Part shown: positions 1-8,805 of the stretch, one piece after another
Numbering within the stretch: position 1 is the stretch's first letter
How the letters are laid out: each line of letters opens with the position of its first letter
Assembly (NCBI GenBank): GCA_022827055.1
Contig: JAJDTR010000163.1
Span: forward strand, 1 to 40,531
Source of the DNA: Candidatus Poribacteria bacterium
Lineage (GTDB): Bacteria; Poribacteria; WGA-4E; JAJDTR01
Length of the DNA stretch: 40,531 bases
Direction of reading: 5' to 3'
The notes under the pieces: generated by a model
What the model was told of the DNA's origin: nothing
The model's database searches: none
What the model saw: only the letters and a program-made list of their open reading frames with translations
Translations under genes and position numbers: made by a program

Positions 1-31
1 ACTCAATCAATTCTGGCTTAGGCCCTGGCAT
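1..31 (-). CDS. 5' end of a gene running off the left edge (possibly IS630-type transposase)
   Basis: On the minus strand an ATG (31-29) follows an AGGAG ribosome binding site with six bases between. The first residues, MPGPKPELIE, stay open to the window edge. Starts of the form MPGPKP-x-x-I-E-L are common at the N-terminus of IS630-family helix-turn-helix transposases, which is the basis for the suggestion. Ten residues cannot prove it. The start and ribosome binding site are seen; the family is a guess. Confidence 0.35.
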   Translation of the reverse strand, partial: MPGPKPELIE

Positions 32-137
32 GGTAGACTCCTCGTATACTAATATGTTCAAAATCAAATCACTGCACCTCATAAGTCTCAATATTATAAC
101 ATGCCCATAACCTATAAGACAATTGCGCCGAACTGTA

Positions 138-998
138 CTAGCCATCTGTCGGTATACCAGGCCAATCTCCCCACATGTTCTCACAGGGCGGTTCATCCAG
201 CTTGTCCTTGAGGTCCTTTCTCACCAGATCCCCTAACGCAGCTTTGCGAATTTTGAGAGAATGGTTCGGCGGGTTCCCCGCGTGCGCCAGTCTGTGATGA
301 AAAAGAACGATGTCCCCCGCATCCCCGCAGCATTCCGTGGCTGTCTGCTCCTTGAGCGAATCATGGTGCTTTTCGTAAGTGTCAGCCTTATCCCTTCCAT
401 ATTGCGTTAGATGCTGATAATAGAAAACGCGGTGGCTCTTTGGATAGATGGTAAATCCGCCTCCGTTCGGGGGCACGTCATCTATAAACCCAACCACTCC
501 CAAATGGAATTCATGACCGTCAGTGTGGGGTTTGAGAGGTTCGACGGGAATATCGCACTGGGGAAAGCGGCAATAGATACCGCGGGTACGAGATGGCACC
601 GCAAGCCATCCTTTGCCTAGCAACTGTTCAGCCATCCCCCAAATAGATGGATCCGTGAGAAGCATTCGCACCAGGAATTTTTCGGTGCCGAGTGTCCGAT
701 ATCTCCAGCAAATGCCGTCCACGGCGCCGTATTGATCGTTATGCGACGGTGGATTGGGTATAGTCCAACCGTCAAACAAATAGTCCGTTTCAGGCGATCT
801 TGGGAGTTTTTCCCTGTCTTCAGGCGCTTGAATGGGGCCGCGCCACGTGTTCGGGTCGTTTCGGTCAATTCCGGGCGGCGGGTTATCCCACAGTCTTTCG
901 CGTGCCTCCGCCATCAGTTTCTCGTCCATAACCTTGCGTTTGATGACGTAGCCTTCATCTCTGAAGAATCGAATTTCGTCAGGGGTGAGTTTTATCAT
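138..998 (-). CDS. Phytanoyl-CoA dioxygenase (PhyH) family protein, copy 1 of a tandem pair
   Basis: Cytosolic Fe(II)/2-oxoglutarate-dependent oxygenase of the PhyH family, 286 residues, with no signal peptide. The iron triad is visible: H158-T-D160 in PHTDGHEFH, the distal H239 in HHRLAHAGN, and R251, which would hold 2-oxoglutarate. I place the start at the ATG of MIKLTPDEI because GAGGA lies just upstream; an in-frame codon 18 bases earlier is possible. It is the last of three minus-strand genes after a GH32 enzyme and a close paralogue of it, 146 bp downstream of that paralogue. Most of the roughly 287 codons align without gaps between the two copies. The substrate is unknown; members of this family in such genomes are rarely characterised. 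Family certain, reaction not. Confidence 0.9.
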   Translation of the reverse strand: MIKLTPDEIRFFRDEGYVIKRKVMDEKLMAEARERLWDNPPPGIDRNDPNTWRGPIQAPEDREKLPRSPETDYLFDGWTIPNPPSHNDQYGAVDGICWRYRTLGTEKFLVRMLLTDPSIWGMAEQLLGKGWLAVPSRTRGIYCRFPQCDIPVEPLKPHTDGHEFHLGVVGFIDDVPPNGGGFTIYPKSHRVFYYQHLTQYGRDKADTYEKHHDSLKEQTATECCGDAGDIVLFHHRLAHAGNPPNHSLKIRKAALGDLVRKDLKDKLDEPPCENMWGDWPGIPTDG

Positions 999-1144
999 AG
1001 CTTCCTCGCATCCCAACCTTTCATTCTCACTGTGTAGACATGGTTCGATTCGCCGTATATTGGCTTTACGCTTTTCGTGTGGTTAAAACTACGCTGCAGG
1101 TGTTGCGCATGGGGACGTTGATGCTATCAAGCGCACGAGGCTCA

Positions 1145-2005
1145 CTATCCATCTGTCGGTATCCCGGGCCAGTCTCGCCACATGTTCTCGCAAGGTGGCT
1201 CATCCAGCTTGTCCCTGAGATCCTTTTTCACCAAATCTCCAATGATAGCTTTGCGGATCTCAAGAGAATAGTTAGGCGGGTTTCCTGCGTGCGCCAGTCT
1301 GTGATGAAAAAATACAATATCCCCCGCATCCCCGCAGCACTCGGTGGCTGTTTGCTCCTTAAGCAGATCGTAGTGTTCATCGTAGGTGTCAGCCTTGTCC
1401 CCGCCATACTGCGTGAGATGCTGATAATAGAAGGCGCGGTGGCTCTTTGGCCAGATGGTAAATCCGCCGCCGTTTGCGGGCACATCATCAATAAACCCAA
1501 GCACGCCCAAGTGAAATTCATGGCCGTCGGTATGCGGTTTGAGGGGTTCAACCGGAATATCACGCTGGGGAAAGCGGCAATAGATGCCGCGGGTACGTGT
1601 CGGAACCGCAAGACATCCTTTGCCTAGTATCTGCTCAGCCATGCCCCAGATGGATGCATCCGTGAGAATCAGACGCACCAAGAAGTTTTCGATGCCGATA
1701 GTCCGATATTTCCACGACGTGCCATCCACGGTGGAATATTCATCGTTATGCGATGGCGGATTGGGCAAAGCCCAACCGTCAAACTTATAGTCAATCTCAT
1801 CCGATCTTGGGAGTTTTTGCCTATCCTCAGGCGCTTGTATAGGGCCGCGCCATGTGTTCGGATCGTTCCGGTCGATTCCGGGCGGTGGTTTATCCCACAT
1901 TCTCTCGCGTGCCTGCACCATCAGATTCTCGTCCATGACCTTGCGTTTGACAACATAGCCTTCGTCTCTAAAGAATCGGATTTCATCGGGCGTGAGTTTT
2001 ACCAT
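1145..2005 (-). CDS. Phytanoyl-CoA dioxygenase (PhyH) family protein, copy 2 of a tandem pair
   Basis: Paralogue of the preceding gene, the same length (286 residues) when started at the ATG of MVKLTPDEI. By eye about four in five residues are identical. It keeps H158-T-D160 (PHTDGHEFH), the distal His in HHRLAHAGN and the Arg in SLEIRKA, so it should bind iron and 2-oxoglutarate. A TTG 30 bases upstream (MKERTEYNEV) would give a longer protein; AAAGGA fits neither start perfectly. It lies about 76 bp after the stop of the GH32 gene in the same direction, so the three genes may be one transcript. The sequence suggests a fairly recent tandem duplication with both copies kept intact. Confidence 0.9.
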   Translation of the reverse strand: MVKLTPDEIRFFRDEGYVVKRKVMDENLMVQARERMWDKPPPGIDRNDPNTWRGPIQAPEDRQKLPRSDEIDYKFDGWALPNPPSHNDEYSTVDGTSWKYRTIGIENFLVRLILTDASIWGMAEQILGKGCLAVPTRTRGIYCRFPQRDIPVEPLKPHTDGHEFHLGVLGFIDDVPANGGGFTIWPKSHRAFYYQHLTQYGGDKADTYDEHYDLLKEQTATECCGDAGDIVFFHHRLAHAGNPPNYSLEIRKAIIGDLVKKDLRDKLDEPPCENMWRDWPGIPTDG

Positions 2006-2081
2006 GACTTCGTTGTATTCCGTCCTTTCTTTCAATGTGTGGAGTCAGAGCGTCGTGATCAGGGTAATGCAACGGACATGG

Positions 2082-3644
2082 CTATCCCCAGATTGACTTC
2101 ATCTGCCAAGCATTGAAGCGCTTCAGCAGGGCGTCCTGTCCTTGTGCGCGCAGGGATACCCCCACACTGTCTGCTCGTTCGGGATAGACGCGCATCGCCA
2201 GGTATTGCTTGCTGTTGGCAAACACTTCGACGACGCTGCGATCAATGAAGATGCGCAACTTCAGCGGTTCGGATCCGCGCCGCATCTCGGCTCGTTCGGG
2301 CGGTCTAACCCACGCATCGGGCAGCGTTGTCGAGCGCGAGTTGTCGAGACAGATGACGCCCGGCGTATCATAAATCGCGCCTGTACGAGACATTTTCCGA
2401 TCGTAGTTGTAGAAGGTAATAGATGTCTGCTCCTCCGCGTTCTGCGAGCGCAGCACATTGAGCTGCACCCAACGCGCATTCTGCGGCTCGATCTCCACCT
2501 CCAACTCCACGGTATTGCCTGCGATTTCCTTCAGGACGATTTCTTCGTTGGCGGGTATCGCCATTTCCTCGATATGTTGGTGTGTCGATCGTAGTGAGGC
2601 AACAGCGGGGACCGGTTCAATTCGAAGCAAGTTGTCCGGGCCGAGCGTCAACCGCTGCACGAGCGACATCACGTGGTCCCAATCGTCGCTAAGTAAGCCG
2701 TGGTTAATGTTAAGGATGTTGAAGACGCCGCCTTCACTGTCCTCTCCCATGCGGGGTGCGTGGACGCCGCCCGGCGCGACGGTGCCGTGGTTGAAGCGGT
2801 CGTGATGATACGGTATGAATCGGTGAGCCTTATTGTCGTAATCGCCCAAGAAGTATTGACCGCCGTTCGTATGGCTGAAAAAACTAAGGATGTACTTATC
2901 GCCGATACGTCTGAAATCGGGACAGGCTCCTTCGTCTTGGCGGGAGGTTAATGGCGTTTTGTCGTGAAGGATGAAATTCCCCAGCCCTTCCCAGGTAACC
3001 AAATCCTTCGTCGCCCACAACTTCATTTGGGGCCACCAGGCATCCGGAAGATACTTGATTCTCGTTCCCGTCAAACCGTAATAGGTGTCACCCTCTTTCC
3101 AGATACACGAGTCGCCGCGGCTGGAATTCACGGGGCCATGCTTCCTCCAATTCAGCAGCAGCGCATCCTCTGACACGGCGACCATCTGACCCGCTTCGAT
3201 GCCGGGATAGAACGAGATTACGCGATTGTCCTCGACCAACATGCCGCCCGAAAAGCACGCCTTTTCTATCCCCGGATTGATCGCGTAGGGAAGGTCTTTC
3301 CAGTGCACCAGGTCATCGCTGACGGCATGTCCAATGCTCGTTCGATACCAGCGTTTCGGTATGTCCACCGGATCGGGGAACTCGTCGGGCGGCATAGCGA
3401 TAAAGAAGAGATGCCAACGTCCACGCCAGAAAACGATGGCGTTGGGGTCGTTCATCGAGCTTTCCGGGCTGACGAAATGATACGCCGGGCGGTACGGGTC
3501 AGCCGCCAGTCGTTCGCGCGATTCGGCGAATCGAACCATCAACTCGTTTGTCTTCAGTTCCTCCAACTGCTCCGCAAGCGTGCTTGAAAACGTCTGGTGC
3601 GGCGTGGGGATAGCATAGGGTTCGGGTTGATTTGTTTTTTCCAC
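2082..3644 (-). CDS. GH32 beta-fructosidase-like glycoside hydrolase
   Basis: A 520-residue protein of glycoside hydrolase family 32 (levanase / invertase / fructanase type): five-bladed propeller followed by a beta-sandwich. Visible motifs are SSMNDPNAI (the WMNDPNG block, nucleophile D66), RGDSCIW (position of the RDP block, D178) and DEGACPDF (position of the W-E-C-P-D block). In the last motif Ala sits directly before Cys where GH32 enzymes carry the acid/base Glu; the nearest Glu is E238, three residues before the Cys. No signal peptide is seen, so the product appears cytosolic. The start is a GTG with only a weak AGAAAG upstream. It is followed by the two PhyH genes. It would release fructose or a related sugar from oligosaccharides, but the changed motif makes the exact substrate uncertain. 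Confidence 0.85.
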   Translation of the reverse strand: MEKTNQPEPYAIPTPHQTFSSTLAEQLEELKTNELMVRFAESRERLAADPYRPAYHFVSPESSMNDPNAIVFWRGRWHLFFIAMPPDEFPDPVDIPKRWYRTSIGHAVSDDLVHWKDLPYAINPGIEKACFSGGMLVEDNRVISFYPGIEAGQMVAVSEDALLLNWRKHGPVNSSRGDSCIWKEGDTYYGLTGTRIKYLPDAWWPQMKLWATKDLVTWEGLGNFILHDKTPLTSRQDEGACPDFRRIGDKYILSFFSHTNGGQYFLGDYDNKAHRFIPYHHDRFNHGTVAPGGVHAPRMGEDSEGGVFNILNINHGLLSDDWDHVMSLVQRLTLGPDNLLRIEPVPAVASLRSTHQHIEEMAIPANEEIVLKEIAGNTVELEVEIEPQNARWVQLNVLRSQNAEEQTSITFYNYDRKMSRTGAIYDTPGVICLDNSRSTTLPDAWVRPPERAEMRRGSEPLKLRIFIDRSVVEVFANSKQYLAMRVYPERADSVGVSLRAQGQDALLKRFNAWQMKSIWG

Positions 3645-3734
3645 GGCTTTCTACATGCGTTACTGTCGTTCCGATATGTTATACCGTTTCTCCATGTTTT
3701 CAGTGCACAAATAGCGTCAATCAAGCCATTCCAA

Positions 3735-3816
3735 GGCGGGGCAAGGGGATCTCTATGGGAGCACTATCGCGGTCGCTAATCGCTTCCTTGGTCACTCCTT
3801 GTTCAGTCGCTTGATT
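3735..3816 (+). repeat. Dispersed repeat family A (GATCTCTATCGC), copy 1
   Basis: Begins GGCGGGGCAAGG, carries GGGATCTCTATgg, then TATCGCGGTCGCTAATCGCTT, and ends CAGTCGCTTGATTC. Other copies lie at 4130, 8510, 14478, 16142, 19462 and 19946. This copy looks like a partly doubled unit with extra bases in the middle. Confidence 0.6.
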
Positions 3817-4129
3817 CACGCCAACGGAGAGAAAGAGGATGATAGGAAAAAACTTCATAAGCACTATTATTCACGCGAAACGGCATTGCAGAGGATGGCT
3901 GTTTGGCGGTACGACTTAGGTGCGAGTCTTCGTGCTCTATCTTGACGCCATGTGATGCGGATGCTACCCGTTTTCTGACTTTGCGTCAACCGAATTCATC
4001 GAATTTAAGCCTGTTAAACCGTCTCTTATGGGACATACTTACCGGTTTAAAACCATTTGGCGAGTTGTGGAAAAGTGTCTCTTTGTTGATACGTGGAGCG
4101 GCCAACACCTTATTTTCTTGTGTAGGAGG

Positions 4130-4176
4130 GAATCAAGCGAACGGATAGTGAGTGCGATAGAGATCTTCTTGCCCCG
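4130..4176 (-). repeat. Dispersed repeat family A, copy 2 (reverse)
   Basis: Reverse orientation relative to copy 1: AATCAAGCGAACGGATAG, then GTGCGATAGAGATC, then CTTGCCCCG. Close to the copy at 16142-16189. Confidence 0.65.
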
Positions 4177-4251
4177 ATGTTTCATTTGTAGCACGCCATA
4201 ATTCTAGCGAACGATTCCCCATGAGGTAACACTCGGTTGATAGAAAGTCGA

Positions 4252-4481
4252 GTAGGTTGGGTTGAACGGTTAAACACGAATCCACGTGAACGCCAAAGGA
4301 GAATCTGCCTCACAACAACGCCGTCTTGTAGGTAGAGAAAGTGAAACCCAACATTCAGGTTTCCTGAACCACTTCTCCGTTGGGTTTCACTATGGTTTGT
4401 GCGGTTTTGAGCGCGAACGAGCATTAGAGCGTAGGTAGAAGGCCGGACGTTTTTTGGTTGGTGCCGTTCAACCCAACCTAC
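4252..4481. repeat. Nested inverted-repeat element (family B)
   Basis: Outer arms are a perfect 18-bp inverted repeat, GTAGGTTGGGTTGAACGG at 4252-4269 and its complement at 4464-4481. Inside, GTGAAACCCAAC (4341-4352) pairs with GTTGGGTTTCAC (4379-4390), and TTCAGG/CCTGAA forms a 3-nt-loop tip. The open frame on the minus strand across it is a by-product. The same left arm and the GTGAAACCCAA inner arm recur at 19900-20060. It behaves like a small non-autonomous element, with no coding capacity. Confidence 0.7.
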
Positions 4482-4641
4482 GCATTTCCGCTGAAAAATC
4501 AGATGCATTTCGCTTGTTGAACTAGAAACCTATTATAGTTTTTGTGATTAGGAATTTCGTATTGGGGGTTTATTGGGATCGATTTGTAGTAGCACATGTT
4601 ATTGCACGTCTTCTGTAGGTTCTAGCTCTGCTTGGGATAAG

Positions 4642-4670
4642 AAGTCGCGACCTGGAGATCGCTCCTACAA
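4642..4670 (+). repeat. Short dispersed repeat family C (AGTCGCGA..GGAGATCGCTCCTACAA)
   Basis: The same 25-30 base string occurs at 6989-7020 and, shortened, at 14458-14476, each time between genes. Confidence 0.6.
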
Positions 4671-4813
4671 TAAGTCGGTCGTAACAATTTACCATATTCA
4701 TACCGCCGGCAAGTATTTGTAAATATGAATGACTATAAACCAAATCCTAATCGAGAGAATAATCCGTCACTGATAGAAGATTCATCCAGAGTCCGAGAGG
4801 CTGTGCGGGTCGG

Positions 4814-6745
4814 TTAGGGATAGAACTGGTACATGGTCACATTCAACGTGATGCTCAACACGCTCCAGATGCTGCCAATTAGGAAATCTCCCAGCACCAG
4901 CCCGAGGAAGAACGGCACCGCGCGCCGGTAGCTGCGGATGCCGCCGTGTCTGAGGATGAGCCATTTGGCTATCGTGCAGATGACAAGCGGCACCCACATG
5001 TCCAGCGCCAACTCTCCACTGCCCGATATGACAAACCCCAGCGGATGCAGCGGCAGCCAGAGCACACGCGAGCGCAGATACGCGAGCACCATCATCACGG
5101 AGAAGCCCACCCCCATGAACGTGACGCCCAGCCAATCCGTGCCCATGGGGTAGTATATCCAATCCCGCAGTCGGGTGAACCATCGCCTGCCCGACCTCAG
5201 CGCCCCCGGGCCAAAGTAGCCGGAGGCAGCCCCATGCTCATAGTAGAGGTGGAGCTGAATCCAAAACGCGGCAATCACCCCCAGCACGGTGGCAAGCAAG
5301 ATAGCCCAAAACATCCGCCGGTGGGAGAGATTGGCCTGCCCCGATATCTTGAAGCCCTCCAACTGGTGGGGCATCTGCTGCGGCCGGTTCTCGCTGTTGA
5401 AGAATAAAACAGCCAGCGATGTCAGGTTCTGGTGCCCGAGCCGCCGGTGGCCCAGCCACCTGCGCAGCATGACCTGCGGTGCGTACCCGAAACAGGCGAA
5501 CAGCCCGGCTTCCGCACGCAGGCGTGTCATCACGAGTGGCGAAATCAGGAACAGGATGCCGAATGTAGCCGCCACCCAGAACGTCATGCCCGCCTTGTGC
5601 AGTAGGAATCCGAGCAGCGTAAGCCCGCCCAGAAGCCCCCACACCGCCGCCCAATAGGGTAGCGGCTCTCCGGCGTCGTCGGCGTCACCGCCCCGACCGA
5701 ACGCGCGCTTGAGCACAAGGGCGAAATGCCCTCTGCCCACCCAAAACAGGATGACACAAAGCCCAAAAAAGGCGCCGAGTACCTGCTCTTTCAGAAAAGG
5801 GTACCGGGCTATACTGTCCCACCCCGTGACTCGCCCCAGCGCGTGTTCCACCCGGTTCAAGCCACAGAAGAATGCCGTGGAAAAAAGCATTTCCAACGGC
5901 ATAAGGAAGAGGATGCCAATGGCGTAGGGATAGAACGAGATGCGTATCAGGTCGCTGTAGTCGGAAAACAGCGCCAAAGGACCTTCGTCGAATACGAAAT
6001 ATCTGCGCTTGACCGGGATGGTCGGCACGTCGGGAAAAATAAAACTTAGCCCGTTAATCAGGCAGATGCCCCCGGCGATGCCGAAGCCTATCCACATCCG
6101 CTTGTTGCGGAAGAACCCGGCGGTAGGGCTCGTCATCTCCAAAGCCAGTTGGGCGATGGGGTAAGTTAACCGTTCGTGTTCCGTCCACTGACGCCGCAGG
6201 ATGGTGTTCAGGCACAGAAAATTGAAGGCGATCACCGTGAAAAAAAGCAACCATGCGAGCACTACCGGTATCCACACTTTCAGGTAGTGGGCAACATAAA
6301 GAGTGGATTCGCCCTCATAGAAGTCCTGTAGCGCCGCTTCATCCGAAACGGTGAGCCAGCGGGGGATAAACCGGAAGAACAGCTCTTTGAACTCGTTCTC
6401 CGGTGTGGCGAACCAGAAGGCGTATCCCAACGTAGACAACACCGACTGCAGCATGTCGCCGGCGGACAACGTGGTGGTAATACTGAGCATCACGTAGAAG
6501 ACGCCTAGCTCGCCGTGCCGGAGCGCGATGCGCGGGGCGGCTTGGCGTATCAGGGCGTTGACGACCATCACCGCGGTCAGAGTGAAGATGACGTTGGAGA
6601 GGGGTACGATCCAGGTGGGAAAGGTGTAGCGCACCAACTCCATCTGGAGGAGGAGATACGTGTTGATGGGAATGAAAATAAGTGCAACGAGAAATAACCG
6701 CAGTGTCAGCCCGGGATCCTTTTCATTCGGGCCCTTTTCTTTCAT
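4814..6745 (-). CDS. Large multi-pass membrane protein, DUF6785/DUF6784 type
   Basis: A 643-residue integral membrane protein with about a dozen hydrophobic segments, starting with a short charged tail (MKEKGPNEKDPG) and then LTLRLFLVALIFIPINTYLL. The layout and the motifs HGELGVFYVMLSI, GDMLQ near residue 100 and RLTYPIAQLALEM near 200 resemble the DUF6785 plus DUF6784 proteins of Planctomycetes and Poribacteria. These are distant relatives of OPT-type oligopeptide transporters (from memory, not searched). A membrane transport role is therefore inferred, and no substrate is known. Base composition is more GC-rich than the flanks. The start ATG lacks a strong ribosome binding site. It stands alone, with long repeat-bearing gaps on both sides. 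Confidence 0.75.
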   Translation of the reverse strand: MKEKGPNEKDPGLTLRLFLVALIFIPINTYLLLQMELVRYTFPTWIVPLSNVIFTLTAVMVVNALIRQAAPRIALRHGELGVFYVMLSITTTLSAGDMLQSVLSTLGYAFWFATPENEFKELFFRFIPRWLTVSDEAALQDFYEGESTLYVAHYLKVWIPVVLAWLLFFTVIAFNFLCLNTILRRQWTEHERLTYPIAQLALEMTSPTAGFFRNKRMWIGFGIAGGICLINGLSFIFPDVPTIPVKRRYFVFDEGPLALFSDYSDLIRISFYPYAIGILFLMPLEMLFSTAFFCGLNRVEHALGRVTGWDSIARYPFLKEQVLGAFFGLCVILFWVGRGHFALVLKRAFGRGGDADDAGEPLPYWAAVWGLLGGLTLLGFLLHKAGMTFWVAATFGILFLISPLVMTRLRAEAGLFACFGYAPQVMLRRWLGHRRLGHQNLTSLAVLFFNSENRPQQMPHQLEGFKISGQANLSHRRMFWAILLATVLGVIAAFWIQLHLYYEHGAASGYFGPGALRSGRRWFTRLRDWIYYPMGTDWLGVTFMGVGFSVMMVLAYLRSRVLWLPLHPLGFVISGSGELALDMWVPLVICTIAKWLILRHGGIRSYRRAVPFFLGLVLGDFLIGSIWSVLSITLNVTMYQFYP

Positions 6746-7103
6746 GACGTTCCGATGTGTTCGGCTTTCGCGGAATCGCGCGAAACCGGTCGTGAGGTGG
6801 TTGAGTAGATTTGGCTGACGGGATAATGAGACAGGTAGCGCTCGGTTGATACGTCGAGTGCGTTAAAGTAATTGACATTCACTTTTTACACATGTGTCTA
6901 TCTACAGGCGAGTGAATAGCCGGTCGGATGCGAAATGAAAGAATGGAGATGGCGACTCGATGATCACAGTCTGTTACGACAAATCAGAAGTCGCGATCAG
7001 GAGATCGCTCGCTCCTACAAGGACTCGCTAAGAATCGTGCTACTACAAACCGAACTACCCAAGTTCAAAGTGTAATACTCTTTATTGCAACGACCATGAT
7101 GGT
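6746..7103. other. Intergenic region with one short repeat
   Basis: About 360 bp upstream of the membrane protein gene. It should hold that gene's promoter, although I see no clear -35/-10 pair. At 6989-7020 it contains the AGTCGCGAtCaGGAGATCG repeat followed by GCTCGCTCCTACAA. Nothing else is recognisable. Confidence 0.5.
6989..7020 (+). repeat. Short dispersed repeat family C, copy 2
   Basis: AGTCGCGATCAGGAGATCG followed by CTCGCTCCTACAA; matches 4642-4670 with a four-base insertion. Confidence 0.6.
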
Positions 7104-8270
7104 TCAAACCCACTGGTTTTCCTGCTTTGACTGCCACGGCGCCCCACGGATGTAACCTTCGGGCGTGCGCGGCTCTACGGGCGGATTCGCACGCAATACT
7201 TCCTCGTTCATTTCAACCCCGATGCCGGGTGCGGTGGGGACATCAAAATAGCCATCCTTCTGGCGCGGGAACTCGCCGAGGACCACTTGGTCAAACCAAG
7301 GTGCGTGACCCCCCTCCTGAATCATAAAGTTCGGCGTACAAACATCGACCTGCAGCGCCGCCATCGTGTTGATGGGACCGTAGGGGTTGTGGGGTTGAAT
7401 GCCGACGTAGTATGCCTCCGCCATCGCGGCAATTTTCTTCAACTCGGAGATCCCGCCAGCATGGCAGACATCAGGCTGAATCATCGCCACGACCTGTTTC
7501 TCAAGGAGTTCGACAAACCCCCATTTCGTATAAAGCCGCTCCCCGGTCGCGAGCGGAATATTTACGGCTTCTGCGACCTTCGCCATCGCATCGACATTTT
7601 GGGGCGGCACGGGTTCTTCAAAGACGAATGGGCGGAACTCCTCCAATGCATTGCCGATTCGGATTGCCGCCGCGGGCGCAAGCCGTCCGTGCACTTCGAC
7701 CAACAGTTCGACATCATCTCCGACCGCCTCCCGAACGGCTTTCACCTTGGCGATGGCATCCCGCTCCGCCTCCGGTGTGATGAACAGCCCCTGGTGACCG
7801 AAGGGGTCGCCTTTTAGCGCGGTCAGACCTGTATCAATTTCCCGCAGCGCTCGCTCGACGGCTAACTCGGGGGTTTCCCCGTCGAAGCGGCCATACGTCC
7901 AGATTCGATCGCGCATCTGACCGCCCAACAGTTCCCACACGGGAACGCCAAGCGCCTTGCCTTTGATATCCCACAGGGCGATCTCTATCCCGCTGATGGC
8001 TGCCATCTGAATCACGCCGCCGCGCACGTTGTGATAGAGGTGATAGAGTCGCTGCCAATGTTCTTCAATGCGGAACGCCTCTTTGCCGACCAGCGTCGCT
8101 CCAATCTCTTCGACGATTTTTGCGACGGACAACGGTCCGCAGGTTGATTCGCCCCATCCGGTGATGCCCTCGTCTGTCGAAACTTTGACGTAGACGTAGT
8201 TGCTGCGCGCGCCGCGCAGATTTGTCCCGGGCGACGCGCTGGGGATGGTTTCAACACTTGTGATTTTCAT
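7104..8270 (-). CDS. Enolase-superfamily sugar-acid dehydratase, galactonate-dehydratase-like
   Basis: A 388-residue cytosolic enzyme of the mandelate racemase / muconate lactonizing group, with an N-terminal capping domain (1-120) and a TIM barrel. Candidate active-site residues are E192-V-H194-G (VEVHGR), E218 (FEEP), E244 (TGER) and H294 (QPHNPYGP). The spacing matches E. coli D-galactonate dehydratase exactly at a constant offset of nine (D183, H185, E209, E235, H285, from memory), except that Glu replaces the first metal-binding Asp. A dehydratase acting on a hexonate is likely; the substrate is not proven. GAGGAGG lies 8 bases before the ATG and fixes the start. No neighbour within 350 bp shares its direction closely enough to call an operon. 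Confidence 0.88.
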   Translation of the reverse strand: MKITSVETIPSASPGTNLRGARSNYVYVKVSTDEGITGWGESTCGPLSVAKIVEEIGATLVGKEAFRIEEHWQRLYHLYHNVRGGVIQMAAISGIEIALWDIKGKALGVPVWELLGGQMRDRIWTYGRFDGETPELAVERALREIDTGLTALKGDPFGHQGLFITPEAERDAIAKVKAVREAVGDDVELLVEVHGRLAPAAAIRIGNALEEFRPFVFEEPVPPQNVDAMAKVAEAVNIPLATGERLYTKWGFVELLEKQVVAMIQPDVCHAGGISELKKIAAMAEAYYVGIQPHNPYGPINTMAALQVDVCTPNFMIQEGGHAPWFDQVVLGEFPRQKDGYFDVPTAPGIGVEMNEEVLRANPPVEPRTPEGYIRGAPWQSKQENQWV

Positions 8271-8509
8271 TTGACACGCCTCCTCACTCAGAGGAAATTG
8301 CGATGGCGGCCTTCTATAGTCAATTCAATTCATACTTAGAGCCGGTTTGATAAACGGTAGCAAAGCAGTTTTGGTCATTTGTAGGAAGTTTTTTCGCGTT
8401 TTTACATTTATCTTCTGCTACCTGTCGCCCCGCTGGGGCTTAGGTGCACGGAACGTTGGCGTTTCTATACACCTTCCGCCCCTCTGGGGCTTTTAAAGGC
8501 TGGTGCGCA

Positions 8510-8552
8510 GGGGATCTCTATCGCAGTCGCTTTTCGCTCTTTTGATCGCACC
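8510..8552 (+). repeat. Dispersed repeat family A, copy 3
   Basis: GGGATCTCTATCGCAGTCGC, then TTTTCGCTCTTTTGATCGCACC; same orientation as copies 1 and 4. Confidence 0.6.
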
Positions 8553-8579
8553 CTACAAATGTACTTTTCAAACAGGCTC

Positions 8580-8675
8580 TTACACATATTTTGGTAAGTG
8601 GGGTTTCCAACCGCACCTATGAGCCAGGATAAATGCCCCGGATCGGTTTGGAAACCGAACCTACCGCAGTGCATA
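8580..8675 (+). repeat. Imperfect palindromic repeat family D, copy 1
   Basis: Starts TACACATATTTTGGTAAGTG, continues with GGGTTTCCAACCGCAC, and ends GGTTTGGAAACCGAACCTACC then GCAGTGCAT. The two ends are near inverted repeats of each other. The reverse complement of 14273-14365 matches it along its whole length, with small differences in the centre. Confidence 0.75.
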
Positions 8676-8805
8676 AATAATTATCGGTTTTACTACAGTG
8701 GCAAGCGTTGACACGGGTTGAGGAAACCCATCTTTTTGCTCTTTAATCCAGAGGACGAAAATTGGGCAAATGAAGCATCCCCATATCATTGGCTTCCGCT
8801 CCGAC

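Larger units (their letters stand above)
3645..4813. other. Long intergenic region with dispersed repeats, no convincing gene
   Basis: About 1.2 kb between the GH32 gene and the DUF6785-type membrane gene. Open frames here are short and overlap palindromic repeats, so I call no gene. It holds two copies of the GATCTCTATCGC repeat, a nested inverted repeat at 4252-4481, a copy of the AGTCGCGA..GGAGATCG repeat at 4642-4670, and at 3850-3880 a piece of a repeat also seen near 16040 and 23930 (form ATTATTCACGcGAAA). Confidence 0.6.
8271..8805. other. Repeat-filled intergenic region
   Basis: About 535 bp with no credible gene. Two runs containing GCCCC-k-CTGGGGCTT (near 8427 and 8477) repeat each other. 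They are followed by a family A copy (8510-8552), a TTTTCAAACAGGCTCT string (8565-8580) shared with 27038-27053, and the roughly 95-bp family D element (8580-8675). Confidence 0.6.

Noticed and set aside
4182..4508. 108-codon minus-strand open frame
   Set aside because: It lies across the nested inverted repeat at 4252-4481; the peptide has no domain character and no ribosome binding site.
4782..5183. 133-codon minus frame overlapping the membrane protein gene
   Set aside because: A shadow frame of the GC-rich DUF6785-type gene; His/Gly/Ala-rich composition without start signals.
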